A stretch of 41,848 bases of DNA from Pseudomonadota bacterium (lineage in GTDB: Bacteria > Pseudomonadota > Gammaproteobacteria > Pseudomonadales > Moraxellaceae). Location of the stretch: positions 1 through 41,848 of the forward strand of contig JAJZHK010000023.1 in assembly GCA_021804565.1 (NCBI GenBank), in the 5' to 3' direction. Both the position numbers and the translations under genes were made by a program. Positions 1 to 8,056 of this stretch are shown one piece after another. The notes beneath the pieces were generated by a model. The model saw only the letters and a list, made by a program, of their open reading frames with translations. It had not been told where the DNA came from and searched no databases. Within the stretch, counting starts at the first letter, position 1, and each line of letters opens with the position of its first letter.

Positions 1-145
1 TCTCATAGCTGACGATCACACCACGGTAAGCCATCATCTCCTCAACGTCCCGATAGCTGAGGCAACAGCGGAAGTACAGCCAGACGCACTGGCTGATGAC
101 GTCAATGGGGAAACGATGGCGAGGGTAGCGACGGTCAGTAGTCAT
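1..145 (-). CDS. IS6-family transposase, N-terminal part (cut by window edge)
   Basis: The minus strand from 145 reads an open frame of 48 codons that continues past base 1. It starts MTTDRRYPRHRFPIDVIS and contains YFRCCLSYRDVEEMMAYRG. This is the N-terminal signature of IS6/IS26-type DDE transposases (a W-x-Y-x3-C/Y-x-LSYRDLEEMMxERG region just before the catalytic domain). Only the DNA-binding N-terminus is present, so the DDE residues cannot be checked. The element probably ends a short way upstream of the ATG: the segment 168-186 (ggtttacttgacaacaccc) is a plausible outer inverted repeat, but its partner lies outside the window. Whether the copy is intact is unknown. Confidence 0.8.
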   Translation of the reverse strand, partial: MTTDRRYPRHRFPIDVISQCVWLYFRCCLSYRDVEEMMAYRGVIVSYE

Positions 146-543
146 GCCTCATTGCACCATACAGAGGTTTACTTGACAACACCCTTCAACCTATTGATAG
201 ATAAAGAAACTTTTTTCATACCGACAAACATGGGCTAGGCCCATGCCCGCCGCCCATTCTTTGATCTGCACGAGGCCAGAGCCCGATAGCGGCAAACGCG
301 ATCATGCACTGCTGTGGGGCAGGTGCGCACATTGCTCACCTGGCGGCTGAATAGGGTGCTGGAGGACGACAGCCCATGCAGCATTATTGCGGGCCTGGAT
401 GACGGTGACGGTCAGACGGCGGAGATGGCCTTGATCAAGGACGGGCCCCAATCAATGGATCGGGCCCGCGAAGGGGCCCGATACGCACCGAATCACAGGT
501 CCAGGGATGGGAGAAGCCCGCCCCTGGGCCTGTCAGCCCAGCA
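146..543. other. Intergenic region between IS end and glnA
   Basis: No convincing gene is seen. A perfect stem-loop with 7-base arms (CATGGGC/GCCCATG, loop TAG) sits at 229-245, and a stronger terminator-like hairpin lies at 459-482. A short open frame at 314-556 has no family resemblance or ribosome binding site and runs antisense into the end of glnA, so it is not called. Confidence 0.5.
459..482 (-). terminator. Probable transcription terminator of glnA
   Basis: A perfect inverted repeat (ATCGGGCCC, 6-base loop, GGGCCCGAT) lies about 60 bases downstream of the glnA stop. The stem is very GC-rich. The U-tract on the glnA strand is poor, so termination might need Rho or be incomplete. Confidence 0.5.
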
Positions 544-1953
544 TCAGAGGCTGTAGTACATCTCGAACTCCACCGGATGGGTGGTGGTGTTCAGACGACG
601 CACTTCTTCGGTCTTCAGCTCGATGTAGGAATCGATGTATTCCTTGGTGAACACACCACCCTTGAGCAGGAACTCGTGGTCAGCCTGCAGGGCTTCGAGC
701 GCCATTTCCAGGCTGTGCGCCACGGTCGGCACCTTGGCCTCTTCTTCCGGCGGCAGATCGTAGAGATTCTTGTCCATGGCATCGCCAGGATGAATCTTGT
801 TCTGTATGCCATCCAGGCCCGCCATCATCAGGGCTGCGAAAGCCAGATAAGGGTTGGCGCAAGGATCCGGGAAGCGGGTTTCGATACGACGGCCCTTGGG
901 GTTGGACACGTAGGGGATACGGATCGAAGCCGAGCGGTTGCGTGCCGAGTAGGCGAGCATGATCGGCGCTTCAAAATGCGGCACCAGACGCTTGTAGCTG
1001 TTGGTGGCCGGGTTGGTGATGGCGTTCAGCGCACGCGCATGCTTGATGATGCCGCCGATGTAGTACAGCGCCAGTTCCGACAGGCCGCCGTAGAGGTCGC
1101 CGGCGAACAGGTTCTTGCCGTCTTTGGACAAGGACTGGTGCACGTGCATGCCGGAACCATTGTCACCGACGATGGGCTTGGGCATGAAGGTGGCCGTCTT
1201 GCCGTAAGCGTGCGCCACATTCCACACCGCGTACTTGAGGATCTGTACTTCGTCGGCCTTCTTCACCAGGGTGTTGAAGGAGACGCCGATTTCACTCTGG
1301 CAGGAAGCCACTTCGTGATGGTGCACTTCCAGGCGACCCGGGCCCATCATCGATTCGATGGCGTTGCACATGGCGACACGCAGATCCTGCGAGGAGTCGA
1401 CCGGCGGCACCGGGAAATAGCCACCCTTGACGCGCGGACGATGGCCGGTGTTGCCGCCCTCGTAATCCTTGTCGGTCGACCAGGCCGCTTCTTCAGCGTA
1501 GATGGTATGACGGGCACCGCTCATGTCGATGGAGAACTTGACTTCATCGAACACGAAAAACTCAGGTTCCGGACCGAAGTAGGCGGTATCGGCGATACCC
1601 GTCGACTTCAGATAGGCCTCGGCGCGCTTGGCCAGCGAACGCGGATCGCGCTCATAGCCTTGCATCGTCGAAGGTTCGATGATATCGCAGCGCACGACCA
1701 CCGTCGGCTCATCGAAGAAGGGGTCGAGGAAACCTGAATCAGGTTCCGGCAACAGGATCATGTCCGAAGCTTCAATACCCTTCCAGCCCGAGATCGACGA
1801 GCCGTCGAACATCTTGCCGGTCACGAAGGTCTCGGCATCCACCGTCGACGCCGGATAGGAGACATGCTGTTCCTTGCCTCGGGTATCGGTAAAACGGAAA
1901 TCGACCCACTTGGCATCATTTTCTTTGATCAAATCGAGCGTCTTGTTGGACAT
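544..1953 (-). CDS. glnA: Glutamine synthetase, type I
   Basis: This enzyme condenses ammonia with glutamate at the cost of ATP and is the entry point of nitrogen assimilation in the cytoplasm. The 469-residue length equals that of enterobacterial GlnA. Visible family landmarks are the N-terminal beta-grasp part ([19 protein letters not shown]), the [11 protein letters not shown] metal ligands, the [15 protein letters not shown]/metal loop and NRSASIRIP. The adenylylation segment [10 protein letters not shown], with its tyrosine near residue 398, shows a GSI-beta enzyme controlled by GlnE. A strong GGAGG precedes the ATG by five bases. Upstream lie a sigma-54 promoter and NtrC-type sites, so expression should rise under nitrogen limitation. 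A hairpin terminator follows. No ntrB/ntrC genes lie next to it within the window. Confidence 0.98.
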   Translation of the reverse strand: MSNKTLDLIKENDAKWVDFRFTDTRGKEQHVSYPASTVDAETFVTGKMFDGSSISGWKGIEASDMILLPEPDSGFLDPFFDEPTVVVRCDIIEPSTMQGYERDPRSLAKRAEAYLKSTGIADTAYFGPEPEFFVFDEVKFSIDMSGARHTIYAEEAAWSTDKDYEGGNTGHRPRVKGGYFPVPPVDSSQDLRVAMCNAIESMMGPGRLEVHHHEVASCQSEIGVSFNTLVKKADEVQILKYAVWNVAHAYGKTATFMPKPIVGDNGSGMHVHQSLSKDGKNLFAGDLYGGLSELALYYIGGIIKHARALNAITNPATNSYKRLVPHFEAPIMLAYSARNRSASIRIPYVSNPKGRRIETRFPDPCANPYLAFAALMMAGLDGIQNKIHPGDAMDKNLYDLPPEEEAKVPTVAHSLEMALEALQADHEFLLKGGVFTKEYIDSYIELKTEEVRRLNTTTHPVEFEMYYSL

Positions 1954-2039
1954 TTGGTCCTCCGAACCAGGTTAAAACTTCTTCGTTCGACCTGAACGAC
2001 TGTCTAGGACAGGCTCAGGCGCACCGCCGCACAGCAGGA

Positions 2040-2055
2040 GGCAAATTACGTACCA
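2040..2055 (-). promoter_or_regulatory. Sigma-54 promoter of glnA
   Basis: On the minus strand the sequence TGGTACGTAATTTGCC matches the sigma-54 consensus TGGCACG-N4-TTGCW at both the -24 GG and the -12 GC, with correct spacing. It lies about 87 bases before the glnA ATG, with NtrC-type sites upstream of it. Confidence 0.82.
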
Positions 2056-2129
2056 GATCGGCAGAGCGATCGATACGCCTTATATTTCAGTACCTTGCAA
2101 TACTCATGTCGCCTCCAGACCATGAGCAA

Positions 2130-2170
2130 GGCACCAAAAGAGTGCAAAAATACTTATTTTGCACCAAAAT
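2130..2170 (-). promoter_or_regulatory. NtrC-type enhancer sites for glnA
   Basis: On the minus strand TGCACTCTTTTGGTGCC (2130-2146) closely follows the known NtrC site form TGCACT-N4-TGGTGC. It overlaps a second dyad, GTGCAAAA-N7-TTTTGCAC (2143-2165), and a further TTGGTGC half-site extends to about 2169. The cluster is roughly 80-130 bases upstream of the -24/-12 element, the normal distance for an enhancer. It overlaps the 3' end of the upstream TusA-like gene. Confidence 0.7.
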
Positions 2171-2402
2171 CGCGCGAACCCACCTCGATCAGCAGGCGAT
2201 AATCGCGTCCTTCCACGACACGATCGAGCACCTGATGGCCATGCACCCGGCACCACGCCGGAATATCCTGCATGACACCAGGATCACTGGCACTGACCCA
2301 GAGCAAATCGCCCGGCTGAAGATCACGCACCCTTTGCTGGGTCCGTATCACCGGCAGCGGACATAATAAACGACGCGCATCTAAAAGATAGGGCTCAGAC
2401 AT
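2154..2402 (-). CDS. TusA/SirA-family sulfur-carrier protein
   Basis: This 82-residue protein starts MSEPYLLDARRLLCPLPV and has the hallmark CPxP motif with the sulfur-carrying cysteine at residue 14, followed by the two-layer alpha/beta fold pattern of the family (LQPGDLLWVSASDPGVMQDI). TusA-type proteins accept persulfide sulfur from cysteine desulfurases and pass it on, for example to tRNA thiolation. The start overlaps the stop of the upstream PP-loop gene by 8 bases (ATGTCTGA), so the two are translationally coupled and very likely work together. A longer frame extending upstream to 2660 exists but only repeats the neighbour in another frame. Confidence 0.88.
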   Translation of the reverse strand: MSEPYLLDARRLLCPLPVIRTQQRVRDLQPGDLLWVSASDPGVMQDIPAWCRVHGHQVLDRVVEGRDYRLLIEVGSRDFGAK

Positions 2403-3453
2403 ACCATTCCTGCATAATCTCATCGGCACTGCAAGCTTGCACCCGCAAGGCATGCTGCGCCCCCCCATGGGTATGGATGTCAATATCGACCAGGCCGGCG
2501 TCACGACCCTGGCTGTAGCGCGCCACGATACGCGCCGCCAGCTCATAGTCATCGGCGTGCAGATCGCCATCGACCAGGCACAGGGCCCCCCGGTGGCTGC
2601 GTGGCAGGAGATGGGTGAAGTCCTTGCGGTAGCCCTCGAGAAAATGGGTCTCGCCCTCATCGCGGGCGATGATCAGCTTGAAGTGCGGCCGCGGCCGCAG
2701 ATGTCGCCCGATCTTGAGCATGAGGATATCGTCGAGCTGGTAGTCGCGTCGGCCGCGTGCCGCCCACAGATCGCGCAACTTGCGGCTATAGCTTTCATCG
2801 GTCAAAAAGCAGCAGCCCCCGGACGGCTGCGCCCAGTCCTCGAGGCCAAAACGGCGGGCCAGGGCGATCTGTGGCTGCCGTGAGCGACCGTTGAAAGCGT
2901 AGAGGCGCTCACGATCGACCCAGCCTTGCAGCTCCGGCCAGGTCGGTTCCAGCAGTTTGGCGCTCAAAGGCCGCAGCACCCGATCGTGGACCCCGGATTC
3001 TGTCGCCACCAGCGGCAAGTACTTGCGTCTTTGCGACTTCGGTCGCTGGCCGGCCACTTCGCCGGTGACGATGAAGTCCAGGCCGGCGTCGCAGGCCAGC
3101 TGGCGGGCGCGGTTGAGAAACAGGCTGGCCTGGCCGAGCATGTAGATCTTGCAGTCCAGGCAGGGGTTGAGGTGAGCGCCGTAGCCGTGCTGGGGGTTGA
3201 GGACGATACGCTTGTAGTCCTCGCTGACATCGACGATGTGCAGGGGGATGCCGAGGGTCTCGGCCACCCACAGGGCGTTATTGCGTTTGGGCTTGTCGCC
3301 ATGCGCGTTACGGATGGCATGGGTATGACCCTCGACGCAAAACCCGGTGTAGAAGTTGACCCCTTCGACGGCGATGCCCTGCTCCTGCATGAGCCGGGCC
3401 GCCAGCATGGAGTCGAGTCCCCCGGAGATCAAGGCCAACGCCCGCCTTTGCAT
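2395..3453 (-). CDS. PP-loop ATPase, tRNA 2-thiouridylase-like (MnmA/ThiI-related)
   Basis: This 352-residue cytoplasmic protein has the ATP-pyrophosphatase PP-loop SGGLDS at residues 10-15, as in MnmA and ThiI, which adenylate a tRNA base before sulfur insertion. It carries a CxxC pair (C98/C101 in LNPCLDCK) and a CC pair (C214/C215 in SGGCCFL), at positions comparable to the catalytic cysteines of MnmA. The C-terminal ~130 residues do not look like a classic MnmA C-terminus, and there is no ThiI THUMP domain at the N-terminus. It is therefore a divergent thiolase of the family often labelled 'tRNA (5-methylaminomethyl-2-thiouridylate) methyltransferase-like'. The downstream overlapping TusA-like gene supports a sulfur-transfer role. 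The real substrate is not shown by the sequence. Confidence 0.8.
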   Translation of the reverse strand: MQRRALALISGGLDSMLAARLMQEQGIAVEGVNFYTGFCVEGHTHAIRNAHGDKPKRNNALWVAETLGIPLHIVDVSEDYKRIVLNPQHGYGAHLNPCLDCKIYMLGQASLFLNRARQLACDAGLDFIVTGEVAGQRPKSQRRKYLPLVATESGVHDRVLRPLSAKLLEPTWPELQGWVDRERLYAFNGRSRQPQIALARRFGLEDWAQPSGGCCFLTDESYSRKLRDLWAARGRRDYQLDDILMLKIGRHLRPRPHFKLIIARDEGETHFLEGYRKDFTHLLPRSHRGALCLVDGDLHADDYELAARIVARYSQGRDAGLVDIDIHTHGGAQHALRVQACSADEIMQEWYV

Positions 3454-3576
3454 GCCACACCTGCCGCTGAAAAACCGCCATTCTACACTGCCTCCGCGCC
3501 CGTGCCCAAGCCTCGCCGTTTTGCGCCCTCTCAGGGCTCCATGCTATGCTCGGCTTTTACCCATCGATTCAACACG

Positions 3577-5508
3577 ATGAACCGAGCTGCAGCGTCTCCA
3601 TCCCCACACGCTTACCGACCCGACATCGATGGTTTGCGCGCTCTGGCCGTGCTCGCGGTGGTCCTCTACCATGCCTTTCCGCAGGCCCTGCCCGGCGGCT
3701 TCGTCGGGGTCGACATCTTTTTCGTCATCTCCGGCTTTCTCATCACCGGACTGCTGCTGGAACGCATGCAGAACGGCAGCTACTCCATCCTCGATTTCTA
3801 CCAGCGCCGTATCCTGCGTATTTTTCCTGTCCTCATCCTCGTCCTTGCCGGCACCATGCTCTACGGCGCCTACACCCTGCTGGCCAGCGAGTACGAAAAT
3901 CTCGGCACCCTCGTCGCCGGTGGTGCCGCCTTCATCGCCAACGAAGTGCTGCGCCGGGAAGCCGGCTACTTCGATATGGCGGCGACCAGCAAGCCGCTGT
4001 TGCACCTGTGGTCTTTGGGGGTCGAAGAACAGTACTACATCCTCTTTCCGCCGCTGCTGGCGCTCATCTGGCGCTACGAGAGCCGCCATGTCCTCGGCCT
4101 GCTCACGGCGATCGCCGCGATCAGCCTGGGCATCAGCCTGTTCGACGTCATGCACAACCCGGAAACCGCCTTCTACAGCCTGGCGGCACGCTTCTGGGAG
4201 CTGCTCAGCGGCGGCATCCTCGCCTATCTGCACCGGCCCGGACAGCACTGGGGCGGCCTGCACGCCCGCATGGGCCGCCATGGTCCCTGGCTGCAGACCC
4301 TGCTCGCCCTGTTCCTGCTCATCCTGCCGCTGACCCTGCTCAACCCGGACTCCATCTTTCCTGGCTGCTGGGCTCTGGCACCGGTCTTCGCCGCCGTTTT
4401 GTTCATCGATGCCGGCGTCGACCAGCCCTTCAACCGGCGCCTGCTCGCCCACCCCTGGGCGGTCAGCGTCGGCCTGATCAGCTATCCTTTGTACCTCTGG
4501 CACTGGCCGCTGCTGGTCTTCGCCCGCCAGGCTGACGCCGGCCGCCTGCCGCCCCTGCACGCCGCCGCCGTGCTGCTCGCCGCCGGCGTCCTCGCCTACC
4601 TCAGCTACCGCTGCATCGAGCTGCCGATACGCCGCAGCCCGCACCGGCGAGGCTGGACGCTGGCCCTGGCGCTGCTCATGGTGCTGGTCGGTCTGGCCGG
4701 CTACCAGACACGCCGCCACGAAGGCTGGCCTGAGCGCAAGATGGCCCAGGCCTACGCGGGGGTCGACGACGCCATCGGCGACTGGAACTACCCCGGCATC
4801 GGCTTCGATGGCCAGCATCTGCGCAGCAATGTCCTGCGCGGACGCAGCCATGACGAGGTGCTGTTCATCGGCGACAGCCATATGGAGCAGTACTGGCCGC
4901 GCTTCGCGCAAAGCTACCAGCTGCATCCGGGCTATTTCACCCTGCGCTTTGCCACCTATGACGGCTGCGCCGCCCTCCCCGGCCTCAACCGCCCCAACAG
5001 CCCCGACTTTCCGGCCGGCGGCTGTGCCCGTGTCTATGCCGCCGAGAAACAGCTGGCCGCTGCCGCCCACGTACGCCGTATCGTCATCGACAACTACTGG
5101 GAGCGCTACCTGCACTGGCCGGGCTACGCCCAGGGCATGCGCGGCCTGGCCGCCGACATCCGACGCTGGCGGCAGCGCGGCATACGTGTCTACATCCTGA
5201 TGTCGAATCCGGCCGGGCGCCAGTTCGTGCCGCAAAACCAGGTGCGGCGTCTGCCCTTCCTGCAGCCGCCCCCCGACAGCGTCAAACGCAGCCGCGTGGA
5301 GATCAATCTCGATGCGCAGACCTGGGTGCGCGTCCTCGCCCATCTCAGTGGCGCCCAGCTGATCGATCCGCTGAACTCGTTCTGCGATGCGCAAAGCTGC
5401 CCGACGGTCGACGACGAAGGCGATCCCCTGTACAAGGATGAAGACCATATGCGCCCGCAAACCGCCATCGACAGCGCCTCGTTCATCGACCAGACCATCG
5501 TGCCCTGA
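3577..5508 (+). CDS. OafA/YrhL-type acyltransferase with SGNH domain
   Basis: This 643-residue inner-membrane O-acyltransferase probably acetylates O-antigen or another envelope glycan. The N-terminal half is an acyltransferase-3 domain. It opens with YRPDIDGLRALAVLAVVLYH, whose R and H residues are conserved, then GGFVGVDIFFVISGFLIT, and has about ten hydrophobic segments to residue ~390. The C-terminal periplasmic part is an SGNH hydrolase-like domain with GDSH (VLFIGDSHMEQYW) and the late catalytic DxxH (DEDHMRP). The start at 3577 is chosen because the conserved domain begins about ten residues later. An in-frame ATG at 3541 is possible, and neither has a clear ribosome binding site. The gene stands alone, divergent from the PP-loop gene. 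Confidence 0.9.
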   Translation: MNRAAASPSPHAYRPDIDGLRALAVLAVVLYHAFPQALPGGFVGVDIFFVISGFLITGLLLERMQNGSYSILDFYQRRILRIFPVLILVLAGTMLYGAYTLLASEYENLGTLVAGGAAFIANEVLRREAGYFDMAATSKPLLHLWSLGVEEQYYILFPPLLALIWRYESRHVLGLLTAIAAISLGISLFDVMHNPETAFYSLAARFWELLSGGILAYLHRPGQHWGGLHARMGRHGPWLQTLLALFLLILPLTLLNPDSIFPGCWALAPVFAAVLFIDAGVDQPFNRRLLAHPWAVSVGLISYPLYLWHWPLLVFARQADAGRLPPLHAAAVLLAAGVLAYLSYRCIELPIRRSPHRRGWTLALALLMVLVGLAGYQTRRHEGWPERKMAQAYAGVDDAIGDWNYPGIGFDGQHLRSNVLRGRSHDEVLFIGDSHMEQYWPRFAQSYQLHPGYFTLRFATYDGCAALPGLNRPNSPDFPAGGCARVYAAEKQLAAAAHVRRIVIDNYWERYLHWPGYAQGMRGLAADIRRWRQRGIRVYILMSNPAGRQFVPQNQVRRLPFLQPPPDSVKRSRVEINLDAQTWVRVLAHLSGAQLIDPLNSFCDAQSCPTVDDEGDPLYKDEDHMRPQTAIDSASFIDQTIVP

Positions 5509-5571
5509 GCCGCTTGCGAGAGCCACACGGCGGCGCTAGAGTGGGAAGCCTATCGCAACAGGAGTCCAGGC

Positions 5572-5913
5572 ATGGACTGTATTTTCTGCAACATCGCGCA
5601 GCACCAGGCGCAAGCCCAGGTGATTTTTGAAAATGAGCGCATCATCGCCTTCCGTGATCTTTTCGCCCAGGCGCCGACCCATTTTCTGGTCATCCCCAAG
5701 GCCCACCACGCCAATCTCGACGCGGTCGGTGAGGATCAGGATGCGCTGCTCGGCGAGCTGCTCGGCTGCGCCCGTCGCCTGGCCCGCGAACAGGGTATCG
5801 CCGAGTCCGGCTACCGTTGCGTCATCAACTGCCGGCACGACGGCGGCCAGAGCGTCGAGCACCTGCATCTGCATGTGCTCGGCGGCCGTCGTCTGTCCTG
5901 GCCACCGGGGTAA
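5572..5913 (+). CDS. HIT-family nucleotide hydrolase (HinT-like)
   Basis: This 113-residue protein starts MDCIFCNIAQ and ends with the histidine-triad motif HLHLHVLGG, the nucleophile region of HinT-type purine nucleoside phosphoramidases. The CxxC-like N-terminus (C3, C6) is typical of bacterial HinT. It has a good AGGAG ribosome binding site and is followed three bases after its stop by coq7, so the two are probably co-transcribed. The physiological substrate in bacteria is not well defined. Confidence 0.93.
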   Translation: MDCIFCNIAQHQAQAQVIFENERIIAFRDLFAQAPTHFLVIPKAHHANLDAVGEDQDALLGELLGCARRLAREQGIAESGYRCVINCRHDGGQSVEHLHLHVLGGRRLSWPPG

Positions 5914-5916
5914 GCC

Positions 5917-6552
5917 ATGCATCTGAGTCTGCTCGATCGTCTGGTGCTCCGCGCCGACAGCGCTTTACGCACCTTGAGCGCGCAAGCCACCCGCAGCCAG
6001 CGCCCACACCCTGACGCCCAACTTGGCGAGCAGCCGATGCGCGCCGAGGAGCGGCGTCACGCCGCGGCGCTGATGCGCATCAACCATTGCGGCGAGGTCT
6101 GCGCCCAGGCGCTCTATCAGGGCCAGGCGCTGACCGCACGCCTGCCGAAGGTGCGCGCCGCCATGGAGCAGGCCGCGCAGGAAGAATCCGACCACCTGGC
6201 CTGGTGCGAACAACGTGTGCACGAGCTCGGACAGCGCACCAGCTATCTCAACCCGCTGTGGTACGGGATGTCCTTCCTGCTCGGGGCGCTCGCCGGTCTC
6301 GCCGGCGATGAGATCAGCCTGGGCTTTGTCGCCGAGACCGAGCGCCAGGTGGGCCGTCACCTGAGCTCGCATCTGCAGCAACTGCCCGCCCAGGATCTGC
6401 GTTCGCGGGCCATCGTCGAGGCCATGGCCGACGACGAGGAAAGGCATGGCGCCATGGCCCGTGCGGCCGGCGGCATCGACCTGCCGCCGCAGCTGACCCG
6501 GCTGATGCAGGCGATGGCCAAGGTCATGACGCAGACCGTCTATCACGTCTGA
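5917..6552 (+). CDS. coq7: Demethoxyubiquinone hydroxylase
   Basis: This enzyme performs the last ring hydroxylation of ubiquinone biosynthesis, at the inner membrane, with a di-iron centre. The 211-residue protein shows the two-fold ferritin-like repeat with iron ligands: [10 protein letters not shown] and [10 protein letters not shown] in the first half, [10 protein letters not shown] and DDEERHG in the second. It also has the membrane-binding hydrophobic stretch [13 protein letters not shown]. The first ~45 residues are variable, as is usual for bacterial Coq7. Its stop codon lies 10 bases inside the 3' end of the convergent OsmC-family gene. Confidence 0.95.
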   Translation: MHLSLLDRLVLRADSALRTLSAQATRSQRPHPDAQLGEQPMRAEERRHAAALMRINHCGEVCAQALYQGQALTARLPKVRAAMEQAAQEESDHLAWCEQRVHELGQRTSYLNPLWYGMSFLLGALAGLAGDEISLGFVAETERQVGRHLSSHLQQLPAQDLRSRAIVEAMADDEERHGAMARAAGGIDLPPQLTRLMQAMAKVMTQTVYHV

Positions 6553-6989
6553 GGCGTGGCACCGGTCGCGTCGAGGTCGATGATCTCGACCGTGTGGGTG
6601 ATCTTCACCCCAGCAGCGGCGAGCATCGCCGAAGCGGAGCAGTATTTGTCTGCGGACAGCTGCACGGCTCGCTCGACCTGCACGGTCTTCAGGGCGTGGC
6701 CCTGCACGACAAAACGCATATGGATCTGCGTGAACACCGCCGGCACCGCATCGGCGCGCTCGGCTTCGAGCAGGGCCTCGCAACTGACGACGTTTTGCCG
6801 CGACTTCCTGAGGATGCTGACGACATCGAAAGAAGCGCAAGCACCGAGCCCCATCAGGAGCATCTCCATCGGCCGCGGACCGAGATTGCGCCCGCCCTTG
6901 TCGGGCGGCCCGTCGATCACCAGGGCATGGCCGCTACCGGCACTGGCCATGAAGGTGACATCCTCGAGCCACTTGATTCTTGCTTGCAT
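6543..6989 (-). CDS. OsmC-family protein (YhfA-like)
   Basis: This 148-residue protein starts [15 protein letters not shown]. Two cysteines in [11 protein letters not shown] and [10 protein letters not shown] are in the positions of the peroxidatic and resolving cysteines of OsmC/Ohr proteins. The members next to crp are the YhfA branch, whose function is unproven. The start at 6989 is chosen because AGGAGG precedes it by about ten bases; a longer frame to 7136 would run into the crp promoter. It is divergent from crp, an arrangement I recall from both E. coli (yhfA-crp) and Pseudomonas (beside vfr), so it is ancestral rather than acquired. Confidence 0.9.
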   Translation of the reverse strand: MQARIKWLEDVTFMASAGSGHALVIDGPPDKGGRNLGPRPMEMLLMGLGACASFDVVSILRKSRQNVVSCEALLEAERADAVPAVFTQIHMRFVVQGHALKTVQVERAVQLSADKYCSASAMLAAAGVKITHTVEIIDLDATGATPQT

Positions 6990-7116
6990 GATCGATGGTC
7001 CTCCTCGGGTCAAGAATGCATTGTGACGGCTTGCAGGCGCTGCAGCAAGGCGCAACGATTGGCAAGCCGATCGCCTGCGTGTATGTTGTGCACAAAAGCA
7101 CCCGAGAGAGCGCGCC

Positions 7117-7752
7117 ATGGCAAGACTGCCGAGCAATGCCCATATCCCTCATATCGAGGAGTTTTTGGCCCAGTGCCAGCTGCGTAAATACCCGGCCCGC
7201 AGCGCCATCATCCAGGCGGGTGAAAGCTCACAGAGCCTGTACTTCATCGTCAGCGGTTCGGTCTCGGTGATCATCCAGGATGACGACGGCCACGACATGG
7301 TGGTCGCCTACCTCAATGCCGGCGACTTTTTCGGGGAGATGGGGCTGTTTGAAGAACGGCCGGTGCGCTCGGCCTGGATACGCGCCCGCACCGCCTGCGA
7401 AATCGCCGAAATCAGCTACAGCCGCTACAAGGAGCTGGCGCGCCAGAACGCCGGCATGATCTTCGCGCTGTCCGCGCAGATGGCCGGCCGGCTGCGCGCC
7501 ACGACCCGCAAAGTCGGCGACCTGGCCTTTCTCGACGTCACCGGCCGTGTCGCGCACACCCTGCTCGACCTGTGCAAGCAGCCCGACGCCATGACCCATC
7601 CCGACGGCATGCAGATACGCATCACCCGCCAGGAGATCGGCCGCATCGTCGGCTGCTCGCGGGAAATGGTAGGACGCGTGCTCAAGTCCCTGGAAGAGCA
7701 GGGCCTCATCCATGTCAAAGGCAAGACCATGGTCATCTTTGGCACCCGCTGA
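7117..7752 (+). CDS. crp: cAMP receptor protein (CRP/Vfr)
   Basis: This is a 211-residue global regulator. The N-terminal cyclic-nucleotide domain has the phosphate-binding cassette [17 protein letters not shown] with the key E, R and S residues. The dimer helix includes [20 protein letters not shown], and the [23 protein letters not shown] is almost identical to that of E. coli CRP, including the R-E-x-x-G-R recognition helix. DNA specificity should thus be TGTGA-N6-TCACA. The ATG follows a GAGAGAG element. A perfect 10-base palindrome TTGTGCACAA (7086-7095) lies between the gene and the divergent OsmC gene and may be an operator. The AT-rich cassette begins after the stop. Confidence 0.97.
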   Translation: MARLPSNAHIPHIEEFLAQCQLRKYPARSAIIQAGESSQSLYFIVSGSVSVIIQDDDGHDMVVAYLNAGDFFGEMGLFEERPVRSAWIRARTACEIAEISYSRYKELARQNAGMIFALSAQMAGRLRATTRKVGDLAFLDVTGRVAHTLLDLCKQPDAMTHPDGMQIRITRQEIGRIVGCSREMVGRVLKSLEEQGLIHVKGKTMVIFGTR

Positions 7753-8056
7753 TGAAAGCCCGAGTGCAGCAACTCATACCAAGTAGCACTGCCATGATAA
7801 AATTAAATTTTTAATAGATCTTTGGGCATCTGGCTGACATGATAAGAACTCATGGATTATGATAAATTTTTTCAATCTAAACTTTCTTATGTCTCAACAG
7901 CAGCAGAGCTGCGTGATTGAAACATTTGCAACAATCCGCAGGAGGGCAGAATGGCCCGAAAAATATGATTCAAGCCGATGAGTGCCGACTACAAAGTTAT
8001 CGAGCCGAGAACAACCATCCATGCTAATGGTAATTATTAAAAAGGATAAGTAAAAA
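7753..8056. other. AT-rich junction between crp and the accessory cassette
   Basis: Base composition drops sharply to AT-rich within about 50 bases of the crp stop. The stretch holds a good sigma-70 promoter (7835-7864). It also has a five-codon open frame, ATG GCC CGA AAA ATA TGA at 7951-7968, directly behind an ideal AGGAGG (7940-7945). An AAGGA at 8042-8046 serves the first cassette gene. No repeat or attachment site was recognised at this boundary. Confidence 0.5.
7835..7864 (+). promoter_or_regulatory. Probable sigma-70 promoter of the accessory cassette
   Basis: CTGACA (7835-7840), an 18-base spacer and TATGAT (7859-7864) fit the sigma-70 consensus with one mismatch in each hexamer. 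It would give a 5' untranslated region of about 185 bases before the ATG at 8057. Confidence 0.45.

Noticed and set aside
314-556. 80-codon open frame on the plus strand downstream of glnA
   Set aside because: No ribosome binding site, no family resemblance, runs across the glnA terminator and into the glnA 3' end.
577-1737. 386-codon open frame antisense to glnA
   Set aside because: Mirror of glnA codon structure in GC-rich DNA; the composition is that of a reverse-complement shadow.
3544-5526. 660-codon open frame opposite the OafA-type gene
   Set aside because: Antisense shadow: the plus-strand frame has clear acyltransferase and SGNH motifs, while this one has none.
7795-7815. AAAATTAAATTTT near-palindrome after crp as a terminator
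   Set aside because: AT-only dyad with no stable stem; probably composition.
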